Source: Novosphingobium resinovorum (GTDB taxonomy: Bacteria; Pseudomonadota; Alphaproteobacteria; Sphingomonadales; Sphingomonadaceae). From it: a stretch of DNA of 64,000 bases. The notes below the pieces were generated by a model. That model was not told the origin of the DNA. It worked only from the letters and a program-made list of their open reading frames with translations, and ran no database searches. Below are positions 19,001-26,126 of the stretch, in pieces. The stretch covers positions 620,001 through 684,000 of the forward strand of contig NZ_CP017077.1 in NCBI RefSeq assembly GCF_001742225.1, read 5' to 3'. A program made the translations under genes and the position numbers. The number at the start of each line of letters is the position of its first letter. Position 1 is the first letter of the stretch.

Positions 19001-19138
19001 GACGACATGCCCTTGCGGCGCCAGCGCCCGGACGGCTTCGGCCAGGGCCTCGGCCTGCTGCTCGTCGTCCGCCAGGAAGGCGATGGACCTCTCGGCGAGG
19101 GTTTGCGCGATGCGGAGCGCGGTGAACGCCAGGTTCAC
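16022..19138 (-). CDS. Mfd-like transcription-repair coupling helicase (divergent paralog)
   Basis: The 1038-residue protein has the Mfd domain order: an N-terminal UvrB-like region (RGEVIDIFPADAGGPARIEL), a CarD-like RNA polymerase-interacting domain (VVHEDHGVGRVRGLE), a superfamily-2 translocase with Walker A GDVGYGKTEV (~residue 540), DEEQ (~640), SATPIPRTLQ and QLHQLRGRVGRG, and the C-terminal TRCF domain. It begins with GTG at 19138, AGG 7 bases upstream. Usual Mfd proteins have 1130-1180 residues; this one is about 100 shorter and its neighbourhood is a stress island, so it may be an additional Mfd-type protein, the housekeeping copy lying elsewhere. That point is inference. Confidence 0.88.
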   Translation of the reverse strand: MNLAFTALRIAQTLAERSIAFLADDEQQAEALAEAVRALAPQGHVVHVPSSDALPGDTAPATPANAGRRASALRALRLAQGTSIACILSGEAAARRYPAPDAFDSAPPTLHPGDEADTLAFAIRLEELGYVADDRVDEPGEMAVRGEVIDIFPADAGGPARIELAAGRIAAIRSYDPGTQRTVGDLERLEIGRAAEPPIDEPTSILAHLTPGILALSDKADHRRRRFIQLARDAMGGAPHRLDAIDDIAWKKDCKDWRPAPFDADFTPVPRFANERSPLTALVRFVKPLLAAGRRFVLAGSARDLRFLRGKVVRRLSMEIVELDAWAALDDLPSGCGGSLTVPIDAGYVDERIVLVAAADLMGSRALIGVGGPTGANPWHVGIEVCSGDVVVHEDHGVGRVRGLEASPVGAGDDQSPIDRIVLEYAGGARRLVPFDEADRIWRYGADGDAVSLDKLDGSSWDKRRAAINAAIDESAKALTLLARERETLTAPVMVPDPAAYERFAGRFPFNETADQAGAIAAVRDNLASGRPMDRLVIGDVGYGKTEVALRAAALAALAGFQVVVAAPTTVLVRQHLETFRRRFEGTKIEVAGLSRLSSAAERKSVKAGLADGSTGIVVGTGAVMAKGVNYARPGLVVIDEEQRFGAADKARLRGLGTVHVLSLSATPIPRTLQAALVGLQQMSLIATPPARRQPIRTSIGQYDDVLVRTALTREKARGGQSFVVVPRIEDMAKVAAKIKRAAPDLVVVEAHGKMSAAEIDDVMVGFGAGRGDILLATNIIEAGLDVPRANTMIVWRADRFGLAQLHQLRGRVGRGNRRGQVILLIEGEDAIAARTLKRLRTLATFDRLGAGFAISGQDLDMRGAGDLVGDDQAGHMKLIGVDLYQHLLRVALKAARGEDAERWSPELNLGMSGVLPDSWIPEADLRLSLYLRLARIETEEALDAFDDELLDRFGTLPAEAAMLLAHARIRLTARALRIARIDAGPAAIALTPRRDCPIDFAATGFAQSKGRWILAEALPSEADRIVRVESLLDGFEC

Positions 19139-19404
19139 GCCGCACCTGAGACGCAGTCGCGCCGTTGGGCTGCGGGGCGCATTGCCCAGTGACGGAGCTC
19201 AAGCCGCATGGTCATGTCAGTCAGATCGCGCTCCTTGCCTGTGAAGTTGATCGCCTGCGAGGTGCGGCGACTGGCCTGGCTCCACAACGCACAGAGAAAA
19301 CGAAAGAAAAGGGGCCCGCCGGCTAAATTTGATTGATCTGTGTTGATTGCGGCATCGCGCCGCACCGGCGTCACCGGGCGGCTGAACCGGGTCACACCGT
19401 TTCG

Positions 19405-19584
19405 TCAGGCTCCCTTCGCGCGCTGGTCTTCAGGATAGTCTTCGGGCCTGACGGTGCTTTCCGAAGGTCGGTCCTTCAGTTTCTGAGGCTTCTGGCCGCT
19501 TTCATTCTGCTTGTGCGGATCGAATGAGTCCGGGCGCGCATCGCCCATCGGGCCGCGCGGAGTTTCCGGATCGCTTTTGGACAT
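19405..19584 (-). CDS. Small hydrophilic hypothetical protein (59 aa)
   Basis: The protein starts MSKSDPETPRGPMGDARPDS and is rich in Asp, Lys, Gln and Pro, with no hydrophobic core, so it is probably disordered. AAGGA lies 7 bases before the ATG. The same frame is open for a long way upstream and there reads ICAGSYEGQLLCVVRERAG, which has coding-like codon use; a longer product or a separate upstream gene joined by a frameshift cannot be excluded. No function known. Confidence 0.5.
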   Translation of the reverse strand: MSKSDPETPRGPMGDARPDSFDPHKQNESGQKPQKLKDRPSESTVRPEDYPEDQRAKGA

Positions 19585-19709
19585 GTTGATTTCCTTCGGT
19601 TCGGGGCGCGGATAGGGCCGCCGCCCGGTATCGAGGAAGAAAGCCTCCGGCAGGCCCGCGCGTTCCCGCACGACGCACAGAAGTTGTCCTTCGTACGACC
19701 CGGCGCAGA

Positions 19710-20006
19710 TCAGTCCGGGCCCTTGCGCTCCCTTCGGCGGCCCTTCGTCATCGGGTCCGGTTTCTTCGGCGGTGTCCATCCCGGAGGTGGCTTTACCTGC
19801 CCGCGGCTTGTGCCCAGCCCCATCGCTCCCGGTTGTTGACGAATGAGACCGGAGGGATCGACGTCCTGTGCCGACCCACCAACCGGCATGCCGCGCAACA
19901 GGCTGATCCGGTCGCGCAATTGCGCTGCCTGCTCGAAGTTTCCCTGCGCCGCGGCGTCGTGCATCGCGCGCTGCAGGTCCCGTAGCTGCTCGTCCTGGCG
20001 GCCCAT
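19710..20006 (-). CDS. UvrB/UvrC-motif small protein
   Basis: A 98-residue protein whose first half is a UVR (UvrB/UvrC interaction) helical hairpin: QLRDLQRAMHDAAAQGNFEQ then AAQLRDRISLLRG, followed by a proline-rich tail (KPPPGWTPPKKPDPMT) and a basic end. UVR motifs mediate protein-protein contacts in nucleotide excision repair and in McsA-like regulators. Its ATG overlaps the stop of the MpaB-type oxygenase gene (ATGA). The nearby Mfd-like helicase makes a repair link attractive but unproved. Confidence 0.8.
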   Translation of the reverse strand: MGRQDEQLRDLQRAMHDAAAQGNFEQAAQLRDRISLLRGMPVGGSAQDVDPSGLIRQQPGAMGLGTSRGQVKPPPGWTPPKKPDPMTKGRRRERKGPD

Positions 20007-20851
20007 CACCTGAACGCCCACCGCAGCGCCTGCGCGACGCCCAGCGTGCCCGCGCGCACCAGCGGCGTTCGAAGCGGCGAGGGAGACAGGCCATGGAGCG
20101 AGCGAGCCCAGCGTGGCAGCAGATCGACGCCAGCCTGCCCGGCAAGCCTGCCGGGCAGGCCGGCGAGCCGGTTCGCTGCGACCGGATGCAGGATCAGCCG
20201 GGCGACTTCGGCCGTTCGCGCATCCGCCCTCAGCGCCGGACGCATCCCGGTTATCAGGCGGTTCGCCTCGGCCCGCGTGCGCGGCAGGGGTTCTGCCCCC
20301 AGCGCCCCGCCGATCAAGGCCATCTCGGCAAAGTAGCGATCCTGGTCGGCGCGTGACATCCAGGGCTCGCCGTAGCGAATCCAGGCGTCGAGGAAGCTGT
20401 GGGTCTCTGTGACATGCACCCACGCCAGAAGCGCCGGGTCGTTCGCTTGATACGCCGTGCCGTCCGGCAGATGCCCCTTGACGCCATCATGGACGGACCG
20501 GACCCGCCTGATCATAGCCTCGGCTGCGGACCGATCGGCATACGTGGTTGTGGCGATGAAGCGGGCGGTACGCCGCAGTCTGCCGTGCATGTCGGCACGA
20601 AAATTGGAATGGTCCCACACCCCTGCCAGAACGCCGGGATGCAGCATCTGCAGCAAAAGGCTGGCGATGCCGCCCGCCATCATAGAGGCGACGTCACCAT
20701 GGACCCGCCAGGCGACCGATGTCGGCGCGAACAGCGCGTTTCGGCTCCTCACCACCGGTGCCTCGCCTTGCTCGCGGTCGTTGAACATGCCGACAACCTG
20801 TTGACGGATGGCCCGCTTGACCGGGTTGGACGTGCGATTGCTTTCGCTCAT
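20006..20851 (-). CDS. Oxygenase MpaB-family protein (DUF2236)
   Basis: The 281-residue protein belongs to the MpaB/DUF2236 family (latex-clearing protein superfamily). Evidence is the block GGIASLLLQMLHPGVLAGVW then DHSNFRADMHGRLRRTARF, the ATTTYADRSAAEAMIRRVR helix and WVHVTETHSFLDAW. The conserved Arg, Thr and His residues of these blocks are those expected around the heme in family members. Such proteins cleave unsaturated lipids or polymers oxidatively; many are uncharacterised. It is 69 bases downstream of the YdeP-type gene on the same strand and overlaps the UVR protein gene, so a three-gene operon is likely. Confidence 0.85.
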   Translation of the reverse strand: MSESNRTSNPVKRAIRQQVVGMFNDREQGEAPVVRSRNALFAPTSVAWRVHGDVASMMAGGIASLLLQMLHPGVLAGVWDHSNFRADMHGRLRRTARFIATTTYADRSAAEAMIRRVRSVHDGVKGHLPDGTAYQANDPALLAWVHVTETHSFLDAWIRYGEPWMSRADQDRYFAEMALIGGALGAEPLPRTRAEANRLITGMRPALRADARTAEVARLILHPVAANRLAGLPGRLAGQAGVDLLPRWARSLHGLSPSPLRTPLVRAGTLGVAQALRWAFR

Positions 20852-20920
20852 ACCAGTCCAACGTCTCGCCGTCGCAATCGCTCCTGGGACTGCGGGCGCG
20901 TCAGCGTGCGCCAGAGGCGT

Positions 20921-23215
20921 TCAGGTCGTTCGTGGGTTTGCAACAAGCCGCACGGGTACGCCCTTTGAGGCAGGCGTTCGCGATTGCTCGTCATGATACC
21001 ATACCGGGATAAGCGGGTTCATCTCGGGATAGTATGCGCCGATGCAGCCGCGCGGGAGCAGGAAGGGGGTGACGGTCAACCCGCTTACCTCCCGGTGGAC
21101 CCCGTCGCCGGCATCGCCGACCAGCCCGATGACCTGACCTTGCACCAGCCCGGCCTCGGCGATGTCTTCCGGGTTCATGAGCACGACGTCCCGCGTGCCC
21201 TCGATACCGCGCAGGCGGTCGGAATAGCCGTAGATAGTAGTGTTGAACTGATCGTTCGAGCGCAAGGTCATCAGGCGGAAACGACCGGGCGCGTCCTCAA
21301 AGCCGATCGAGCGCATGGCGGTGGGGACGCTGAATTGCGCCCTGCCGCTTTCGGTCTTCCATATCCGGCCGCGGGCCGGATTGCCGCGATGGAACCCGCC
21401 CGGCGTGAAGACGCGCCGGTTGAAGTCGTGGAACTGCTCGGGATAGGTCTTCTCGATGCAATCGCGGATCTTGGCGTAGTCTCCCGTCCATTCATCCCAG
21501 CGCACCTTAGGATTCGCCGGTAGGGTCGCCTTCGCGATGCCTGCGACGATCGCAGTTTCCGAGCGGAGATGTTCGGAGGCCGGTGTATTCTTGCCGAGCG
21601 AGCCGTGGATGCACGAAATCGAATCCTCCATTGTCACGGCCTGCGAACCGGTTGCCTGGACATCCTCCTCGGACCGGCCCAGGCAGGGCAGCAGGTACGC
21701 GACTTCGCCGTTCACCAGATGGCTGCGGTTGAGCCTGGTCGCGATCTGGACGGTGAGACGCAGTCTGGTCCAGGCCTCTTCCATCCGCTCGCGCTCGGGA
21801 ATGGCGCGGATGAAGTTGCCGCCCAGGCCGATGAACGCCTTGAGTTCGCCGGACAGGATCTTGTGGCAGGCCTTGATGGTGTTCAGGCCCTCGTCGCGCG
21901 GTGGATCGAAGCCGAACTGCTCCGCCAGCCTGTCGAGCGGCACGAGTTCCGGCTTTTCCGAGATACCTACGGTCCGCTGACCCTGCACGTTGGAATGTCC
22001 GCGCACGGGAGAGATGCCGGTGCCCTCGCGACCGACATTGCCCTTGAGCAACCACAGGTTAGTGAGCGCGGCGATGTTCTGCGAGCCGTGGACATGCTGG
22101 GTCAGCCCCATGCCGAACATGGCGATCGCACGGGGCGCTTCGATGTAGATCTGGGCCGCTTCGCCGAGATCTTCACGCGAAAGGCCGCTCTCGCGTTCGA
22201 TGTCGTCCCAGCTAGTCGCCTCTGCGTGGGCCTTCATCTCGGCGAAGCCGTCCGTGTGCTGGGCGATGAAATCGACATCGAGGACGTGTTGATTCTCGTC
22301 CCGCCAACGGATTTCTTCCGCCGCCAGGACGTGCTTGATCAATCCCGTTATCGCCGCGATGTCGCCGCCCGCCTTGACCTGCAGGTAGAGCGTGGAAATT
22401 TCGGTCTTCTTCGTCGTGAGCATTTCCAACGGGCTCTGGGGGTTCTTGAACTCCTCAAGGCCCTCCTCCCGGATCGGATTGAACGTGACGATCTTCGCGC
22501 CGCGCTCGACCGCCTTCTGGAGTGGGTGAAGGAGGCGCGGGCTGTTTGAGCCGGTGTTCTGCCCGAAGAAGAAGATCGCGTCGCACACGTCGAAATCGTC
22601 CAGGACGCAGGTTCCGACCGGAGATCCGATCACTTTCTTCAACGCCACCGAAGTCGTTTCATGGCACATGTTGGAACTGTCGGGCAGGTTGTTATGACCA
22701 TACAGTCTGGCGAACAGCGCATAGAGGTAGCTGGTCTCCAGGCTCGCGCGGCCTGAGGCGTAGAACACCGCCGAGCCGGGATCGATCGCTTTCAACTCGC
22801 GTCCGATCGCTGCGAACGCGTCCTCCCAGGAACACGCAACGTAGGTATCGCTCGACGCTTCGTAGCGCATGGGATGGGTCAGGCGGCCTTGCTGTTCCAG
22901 GTCGTAATCCTTCCATGTCCGCAGCTCGCTGACGGTATGCCCGGCGAAGAACTCGGGGGTGCAGCGATGGCTCGTCAATTCCCAGAGCGTGGCCTTGGCA
23001 CCGTTCTCACAGAACTCGAACGCATGTGGCTTGGCTGGTTTTCCCCATGCGCACGAGACGCACATGAAGCCTTTGACCTTGTTTTGCCGCCTCAGTGTAT
23101 CGAGGGCGCCCGGCGTCGGCCGTTCGCGCCAGGCGGTCTCGGCGATGCCGCGTACAGAGCCCCACCCACCTTCGGCACCATCGTAATGGACCGTGCCGTC
23201 CTGTTCATCAATCAT
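20921..23215 (-). CDS. FdhF/YdeP-family molybdopterin oxidoreductase
   Basis: A 764-residue DMSO reductase-superfamily enzyme. The N-terminal iron-sulfur region is FMCVSCAWGKPAKPHAFEFC. Molybdopterin-binding blocks include NNLPDSSNMCHETTSVALKK, FFFGQNTGSNSPRLLHPL, LTNLWLLKGNVGREGTGISP and VRGHSNVQGQRTVG; the C-terminal MopB domain has LMTLRSNDQFNTTIYGYSDR. E. coli YdeP is linked to acid resistance, but the reaction is not known. There is no twin-arginine leader, so it is cytoplasmic. It follows the catalase-family gene and precedes the MpaB-type oxygenase. Confidence 0.92.
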   Translation of the reverse strand: MIDEQDGTVHYDGAEGGWGSVRGIAETAWRERPTPGALDTLRRQNKVKGFMCVSCAWGKPAKPHAFEFCENGAKATLWELTSHRCTPEFFAGHTVSELRTWKDYDLEQQGRLTHPMRYEASSDTYVACSWEDAFAAIGRELKAIDPGSAVFYASGRASLETSYLYALFARLYGHNNLPDSSNMCHETTSVALKKVIGSPVGTCVLDDFDVCDAIFFFGQNTGSNSPRLLHPLQKAVERGAKIVTFNPIREEGLEEFKNPQSPLEMLTTKKTEISTLYLQVKAGGDIAAITGLIKHVLAAEEIRWRDENQHVLDVDFIAQHTDGFAEMKAHAEATSWDDIERESGLSREDLGEAAQIYIEAPRAIAMFGMGLTQHVHGSQNIAALTNLWLLKGNVGREGTGISPVRGHSNVQGQRTVGISEKPELVPLDRLAEQFGFDPPRDEGLNTIKACHKILSGELKAFIGLGGNFIRAIPERERMEEAWTRLRLTVQIATRLNRSHLVNGEVAYLLPCLGRSEEDVQATGSQAVTMEDSISCIHGSLGKNTPASEHLRSETAIVAGIAKATLPANPKVRWDEWTGDYAKIRDCIEKTYPEQFHDFNRRVFTPGGFHRGNPARGRIWKTESGRAQFSVPTAMRSIGFEDAPGRFRLMTLRSNDQFNTTIYGYSDRLRGIEGTRDVVLMNPEDIAEAGLVQGQVIGLVGDAGDGVHREVSGLTVTPFLLPRGCIGAYYPEMNPLIPVWYHDEQSRTPASKGVPVRLVANPRTT

Positions 23216-23304
23216 GGGAAATTCCAGCTATGGAGCGCGGAAAAGGATGTGGCGCGGCTTGGATTTGGTCGAAAGCGCCCAGCGCAGCGGCCATATCGCG
23301 AAGA

Positions 23305-23329
23305 GGCCGGCGTTCCTGTAACACCGGCC
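23305..23329 (-). terminator. Stem-loop after the catalase-family gene
   Basis: GGCCGGCGTT (23305-23314) and AACACCGGCC (23320-23329) form a 10-base stem with one mismatch and a 5-base loop. On the minus strand it comes shortly after the catalase-family stop and before the YdeP-type start. The tail TCTTC is only moderately U-rich, so termination strength is uncertain. Confidence 0.5.
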
Positions 23330-23339
23330 CATCTACCAT

Positions 23340-24434
23340 TTACTCTGCCGCAATGTCCTGTGGCGTGCGGGGGTCGTGGATAGGACAGCCGTTGACCCGG
23401 CCGCGAAAGGCGGCCGAGCGACGGTAGGTTTCGTTGCGAGCGCGGTTGATGTTGCCCAGCGGCTGGTGCGCGGTGACCCCCCGCCAGATGTTGAAGCTGA
23501 GCGCGTCGTCCTGCGGGTCGCTCGTCCCGTGCTGCCAGCTGATCTGCGGTTCGATCTCGAGCGTGGCCACCGTCACGAACGGGCTTTCGTCTTCGCTCCA
23601 TTCGACGGTCGAATCCTCGACGGGCATCTTATCGAGATCGGTGTTAAGCTGGACACGCAGTTCCCATTCGCCACCATGCTCGATTAGAGCGCGGCTGACG
23701 TCTTCGCGCAGGGCATCGGGGCGGTCGGTCACGTCGATCTTCACGCCCGTCAGCGAGGTTAGCGAAGCGGCCACCGGCACGAGGCTGAACTTCGCGATAT
23801 AGTCGCCGAACCGATAGGGGGTCTGGGAATAATAGGTTTCGCCGAGCGGGTGGACCTGGGGGGCGCCCCCCAACTGTTGGATCGTCGGCGATTCGTAGCC
23901 CACGGCGGACAGCGCGGCGTTGACGCCCTGCAGCACCGAGGAGAGCACTTTCTTGCCGCCTTCGGCAACATCCGTGGTCTTGGCCAGCAGTTTCAGGTTT
24001 TTGAGAAACGCCGCGGTATCGGGAGCGGTGAAAACCGGCCCGTTGACCATGATGAAATCCTGCGAGGTTTCGCCTTCCGATCCGGGCAGCCGATCACCGG
24101 GAACATCCATTACCTTTAGCGCCAGCCCGCGCGGAAGGGCAATCGCATCGTCGAGCACATCGCCTGCATTGGTGGAGATGCGGATGACGGCGTCGAAGCT
24201 GGCAGGATGCGAAAAAATCCCCTGGGCGAGGTCCGGGGGAAGCCCGGCGGTCACTGTCAGGCGGCCGATGGCAATGCCATGTGCCTTGGCGTGAACGGCC
24301 CGGAAACCTGTCTTGTAATCCTGAGCAGTGGTTTGCTGAATGGAATCGAGTTGTTCTTCAAGCCCCCGTATAGTTTCTGCCTCATCCGGCTTCACTTGCT
24401 CGACAGAAGGGGAAAAACGGACGGGATGGGTCAT
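23340..24434 (-). CDS. Catalase-family (heme-dependent) protein, small clade
   Basis: The 364-residue protein matches the SrpA/YbjN-adjacent group of catalase-like proteins that are shorter than true catalases. The family active-site histidine is seen in FRAVHAKAHGIAIGRLTV; substrate-channel and heme blocks include ALPRGLALKVMDVPGDRLPG and DFIMVNGPVFTAPDTAAFLK. The C terminus has SFNIWRGVTAHQPLGNINRA, conserved in this group. Such proteins may act as peroxidases or fatty-acid hydroperoxide enzymes instead of classical catalases; activity here is unproved. AGGA lies about 11 bases before the ATG. Confidence 0.85.
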   Translation of the reverse strand: MTHPVRFSPSVEQVKPDEAETIRGLEEQLDSIQQTTAQDYKTGFRAVHAKAHGIAIGRLTVTAGLPPDLAQGIFSHPASFDAVIRISTNAGDVLDDAIALPRGLALKVMDVPGDRLPGSEGETSQDFIMVNGPVFTAPDTAAFLKNLKLLAKTTDVAEGGKKVLSSVLQGVNAALSAVGYESPTIQQLGGAPQVHPLGETYYSQTPYRFGDYIAKFSLVPVAASLTSLTGVKIDVTDRPDALREDVSRALIEHGGEWELRVQLNTDLDKMPVEDSTVEWSEDESPFVTVATLEIEPQISWQHGTSDPQDDALSFNIWRGVTAHQPLGNINRARNETYRRSAAFRGRVNGCPIHDPRTPQDIAAE

Positions 24435-24463
24435 GGCGCATGTTCCTGTAAGATTTTAAGTAT

Positions 24464-24838
24464 CTAACGCTGACAACGCGCAGCAAGTTTCCCGCCCCGC
24501 AGGCCCAGACTAAATAGGGTCGGCCAGCAATCGGGAGCTATCGGCGCGATAGACTCGAACGCACGGCGAGGCATGAGCAGCACCATCTGGCCGCACTCGA
24601 ACACGGCGGCGCCGCGCGGAACCGGCCCCAGCTCTTCGGCGATCCCGGCGGCCACCGTGGTCGCCGCAGCAACATAGCTCACCGTGCCGGACCTGTATTC
24701 CATGAGCGCCTGGACGGTTTTGCCAAGAGGTGTGCTGTCCCGTCCAGCCTGGGCATGCCCGCAATTCCGGTGGCGGTGAACAAGGTGGGAGAAGATGCCC
24801 TGCGACTGCCATCTTGGCGGATTACCCACCATCTTCAT
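24464..24838 (-). CDS. Hypothetical protein (124 aa)
   Basis: The frame begins MKMVGNPPRWQSQGIFSHLV and includes GTVSYVAAATTVAAGIAEEL and GAAVFECGQMVLLMPRRAF. It has coding-like third-position GC, and GGGAAGG lies 8 bases before the ATG. I do not recognise a family. Its start overlaps the end of the SemiSWEET-like pseudogene by 17 bases. No signal peptide or clear membrane helix is apparent. It may be a real accessory gene or a remnant; confidence is limited. Confidence 0.42.
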   Translation of the reverse strand: MKMVGNPPRWQSQGIFSHLVHRHRNCGHAQAGRDSTPLGKTVQALMEYRSGTVSYVAAATTVAAGIAEELGPVPRGAAVFECGQMVLLMPRRAFESIAPIAPDCWPTLFSLGLRGGKLAARCQR

Positions 24839-25075
24839 ACGCGCGTTGCCTTCCCAGCCAGCGCCCTATGCCGACGAAATTGATGAACGTCAGCAACCCG
24901 TTGGCGGCGATCAGGCTGACTTGTCGCGAGCAGAGCCCGACGATCGTCCAGGCAACCGAACCGATGGCAACGACCGCAAAGCCCATTCCCTCACACGGGC
25001 GGCCAGGTTGATGTGGGTCATCATGGCCGCAAACATCGTTGCGATCGGAGCCAGCCATTCTGCGATGTCGGTCAG
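24822..25075 (-). pseudogene. Small SemiSWEET/PQ-loop-like membrane protein, frameshifted
   Basis: Two frames together give a normal small membrane protein of about 85 residues: LTDIAEWLAPIATMFAAMMT with HINLAARVREW in one frame, then GFAVVAIGSVAWTIVGLCSR and ANGLLTFINFVGIGRWLGRQ in the next. The change of frame falls at a G-run near 24980; one extra G (TGGGGC instead of TGGGC) would rejoin them. Three helices and the YEDGG end fit PQ-loop half-transporters. No normal start codon is seen just upstream of LTDIAEW, so the N terminus is also uncertain. Sequencing error is as likely as true inactivation. Confidence 0.65.
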
Positions 25076-25211
25076 TGTCCAGTCCTTGCGTGTATGGCAG
25101 ACTGCATCGGTTTTTCGGTCTTTGCTGCCGCTCAACGTATGGGAGTATGCGATGGGACGAGATGAGAGTGTGAAACTCGCATTTATGCCGATTGATCTTG
25201 AGCTGGTACGG

Positions 25212-25553
25212 TCATGTCGTTCTGGCGGCGTACCAGGCGGCGTAAGGTGTAGTCCTCGCCATATGGCGATTGAGGTCCGGCGCTCCGTCATCCCACCAGA
25301 CCTGTCCTCGTTCTCCCAGCGCGCGCTTGGCCCGATCGACTGCCGCGTGCGCCTCGTCTTCGGCGACGGTGTCTTTTGACCGCCGCGCCGCTGCTATCGC
25401 ACGGCGGGCCCTCATCAGTTCTGTAACCAGATGTGCTCGGCGGTCTTCGGGAAGGCGGGGATCGGACATCCGCCACAGCCGGCCGCGAACCACGAAGTAG
25501 CGGCCGTCCGGCGTGACGGGATGGTCCCTAGCGGCTGGCGGTCGGTCAGTCAT
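25212..25553 (-). CDS. Conserved hypothetical protein (113 aa)
   Basis: The sequence MTDRPPAARDHPVTPDGRYF with VVRGRLWRMSDPRLPEDRRA is a recognisable conserved hypothetical of alphaproteobacteria, with an arginine/alanine helix (VTELMRARRAIAAARRSKD) and the tail QVWWDDGAPDLNRH. Function is unknown. The ATG at 25553 was chosen because the conserved part begins there; a TTG 15 bases upstream is also possible, and no strong ribosome site decides between them. It is the first of a minus-strand group of small genes. Confidence 0.72.
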   Translation of the reverse strand: MTDRPPAARDHPVTPDGRYFVVRGRLWRMSDPRLPEDRRAHLVTELMRARRAIAAARRSKDTVAEDEAHAAVDRAKRALGERGQVWWDDGAPDLNRHMARTTPYAAWYAARTT

Positions 25554-25613
25554 GGAACGAAGTCGCAAGCCTTGGTCGCGCCCTGCCGGGTTCCCACTGC
25601 ACGACAGGACGGC

Positions 25614-26126
25614 TCAACTGCTTCTCCGGATGGGTATATACTGGCAGGTAAAGGTGGGTTCCATGCCGGGAGAAGCCGGCGTCAAATGCACGTAAAGTCG
25701 ATCGCCGACCGGCTGGTCGGTCAAGCAGAACGCTTGCTCCGCTTCATACAGGTCGTCCTTGTGCGGATCGGCCCATTGCCTGACCGACTTCACCGCGCGC
25801 GACTTGGCCTTGCCCTCGCTTTCAGCCACGACAAAGACGTTGCGGTGTCGTTCCGCAAACTCCCCGGGCTCGTAGCCACCGAGATTGACGAAAAAAAGTC
25901 TCTCAGGCCCGGTGAACGGCTCGGAGCGCAGCGACACGTCATGGCCATCGGCATGAGTGATCTGTGCCCAGCAATCGATGTGCAGACTTCGGGGCACGCC
26001 CCACCAGTCCCGGCGCAATGCTGCGTAGGTCTCCTCGATCGTGTTGGCGACCACGAACCGAACGTCGTGGACTTCGATGTTGGCGCCAGGAAATTCGCCG
26101 CCGATGTAGATTGCGAACAACTTCAT
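25614..26126 (-). CDS. DUF1543-family protein
   Basis: The 170-residue protein begins MKLFAIYIGGEFPGANIEVH and contains the DUF1543 features DVRFVVANTIEETYAALRRD and SLHIDCWAQITHADG, then a second half with LFFVNLGGYEPGEFAERH. DUF1543 proteins are uncharacterised. Its ATG overlaps the stop of the FAD/NAD(P)-binding protein gene (ATGA), so the two are co-translated and probably function together. The longer frame upstream is only read-through of the neighbouring gene. Confidence 0.82.
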   Translation of the reverse strand: MKLFAIYIGGEFPGANIEVHDVRFVVANTIEETYAALRRDWWGVPRSLHIDCWAQITHADGHDVSLRSEPFTGPERLFFVNLGGYEPGEFAERHRNVFVVAESEGKAKSRAVKSVRQWADPHKDDLYEAEQAFCLTDQPVGDRLYVHLTPASPGMEPTFTCQYIPIRRSS

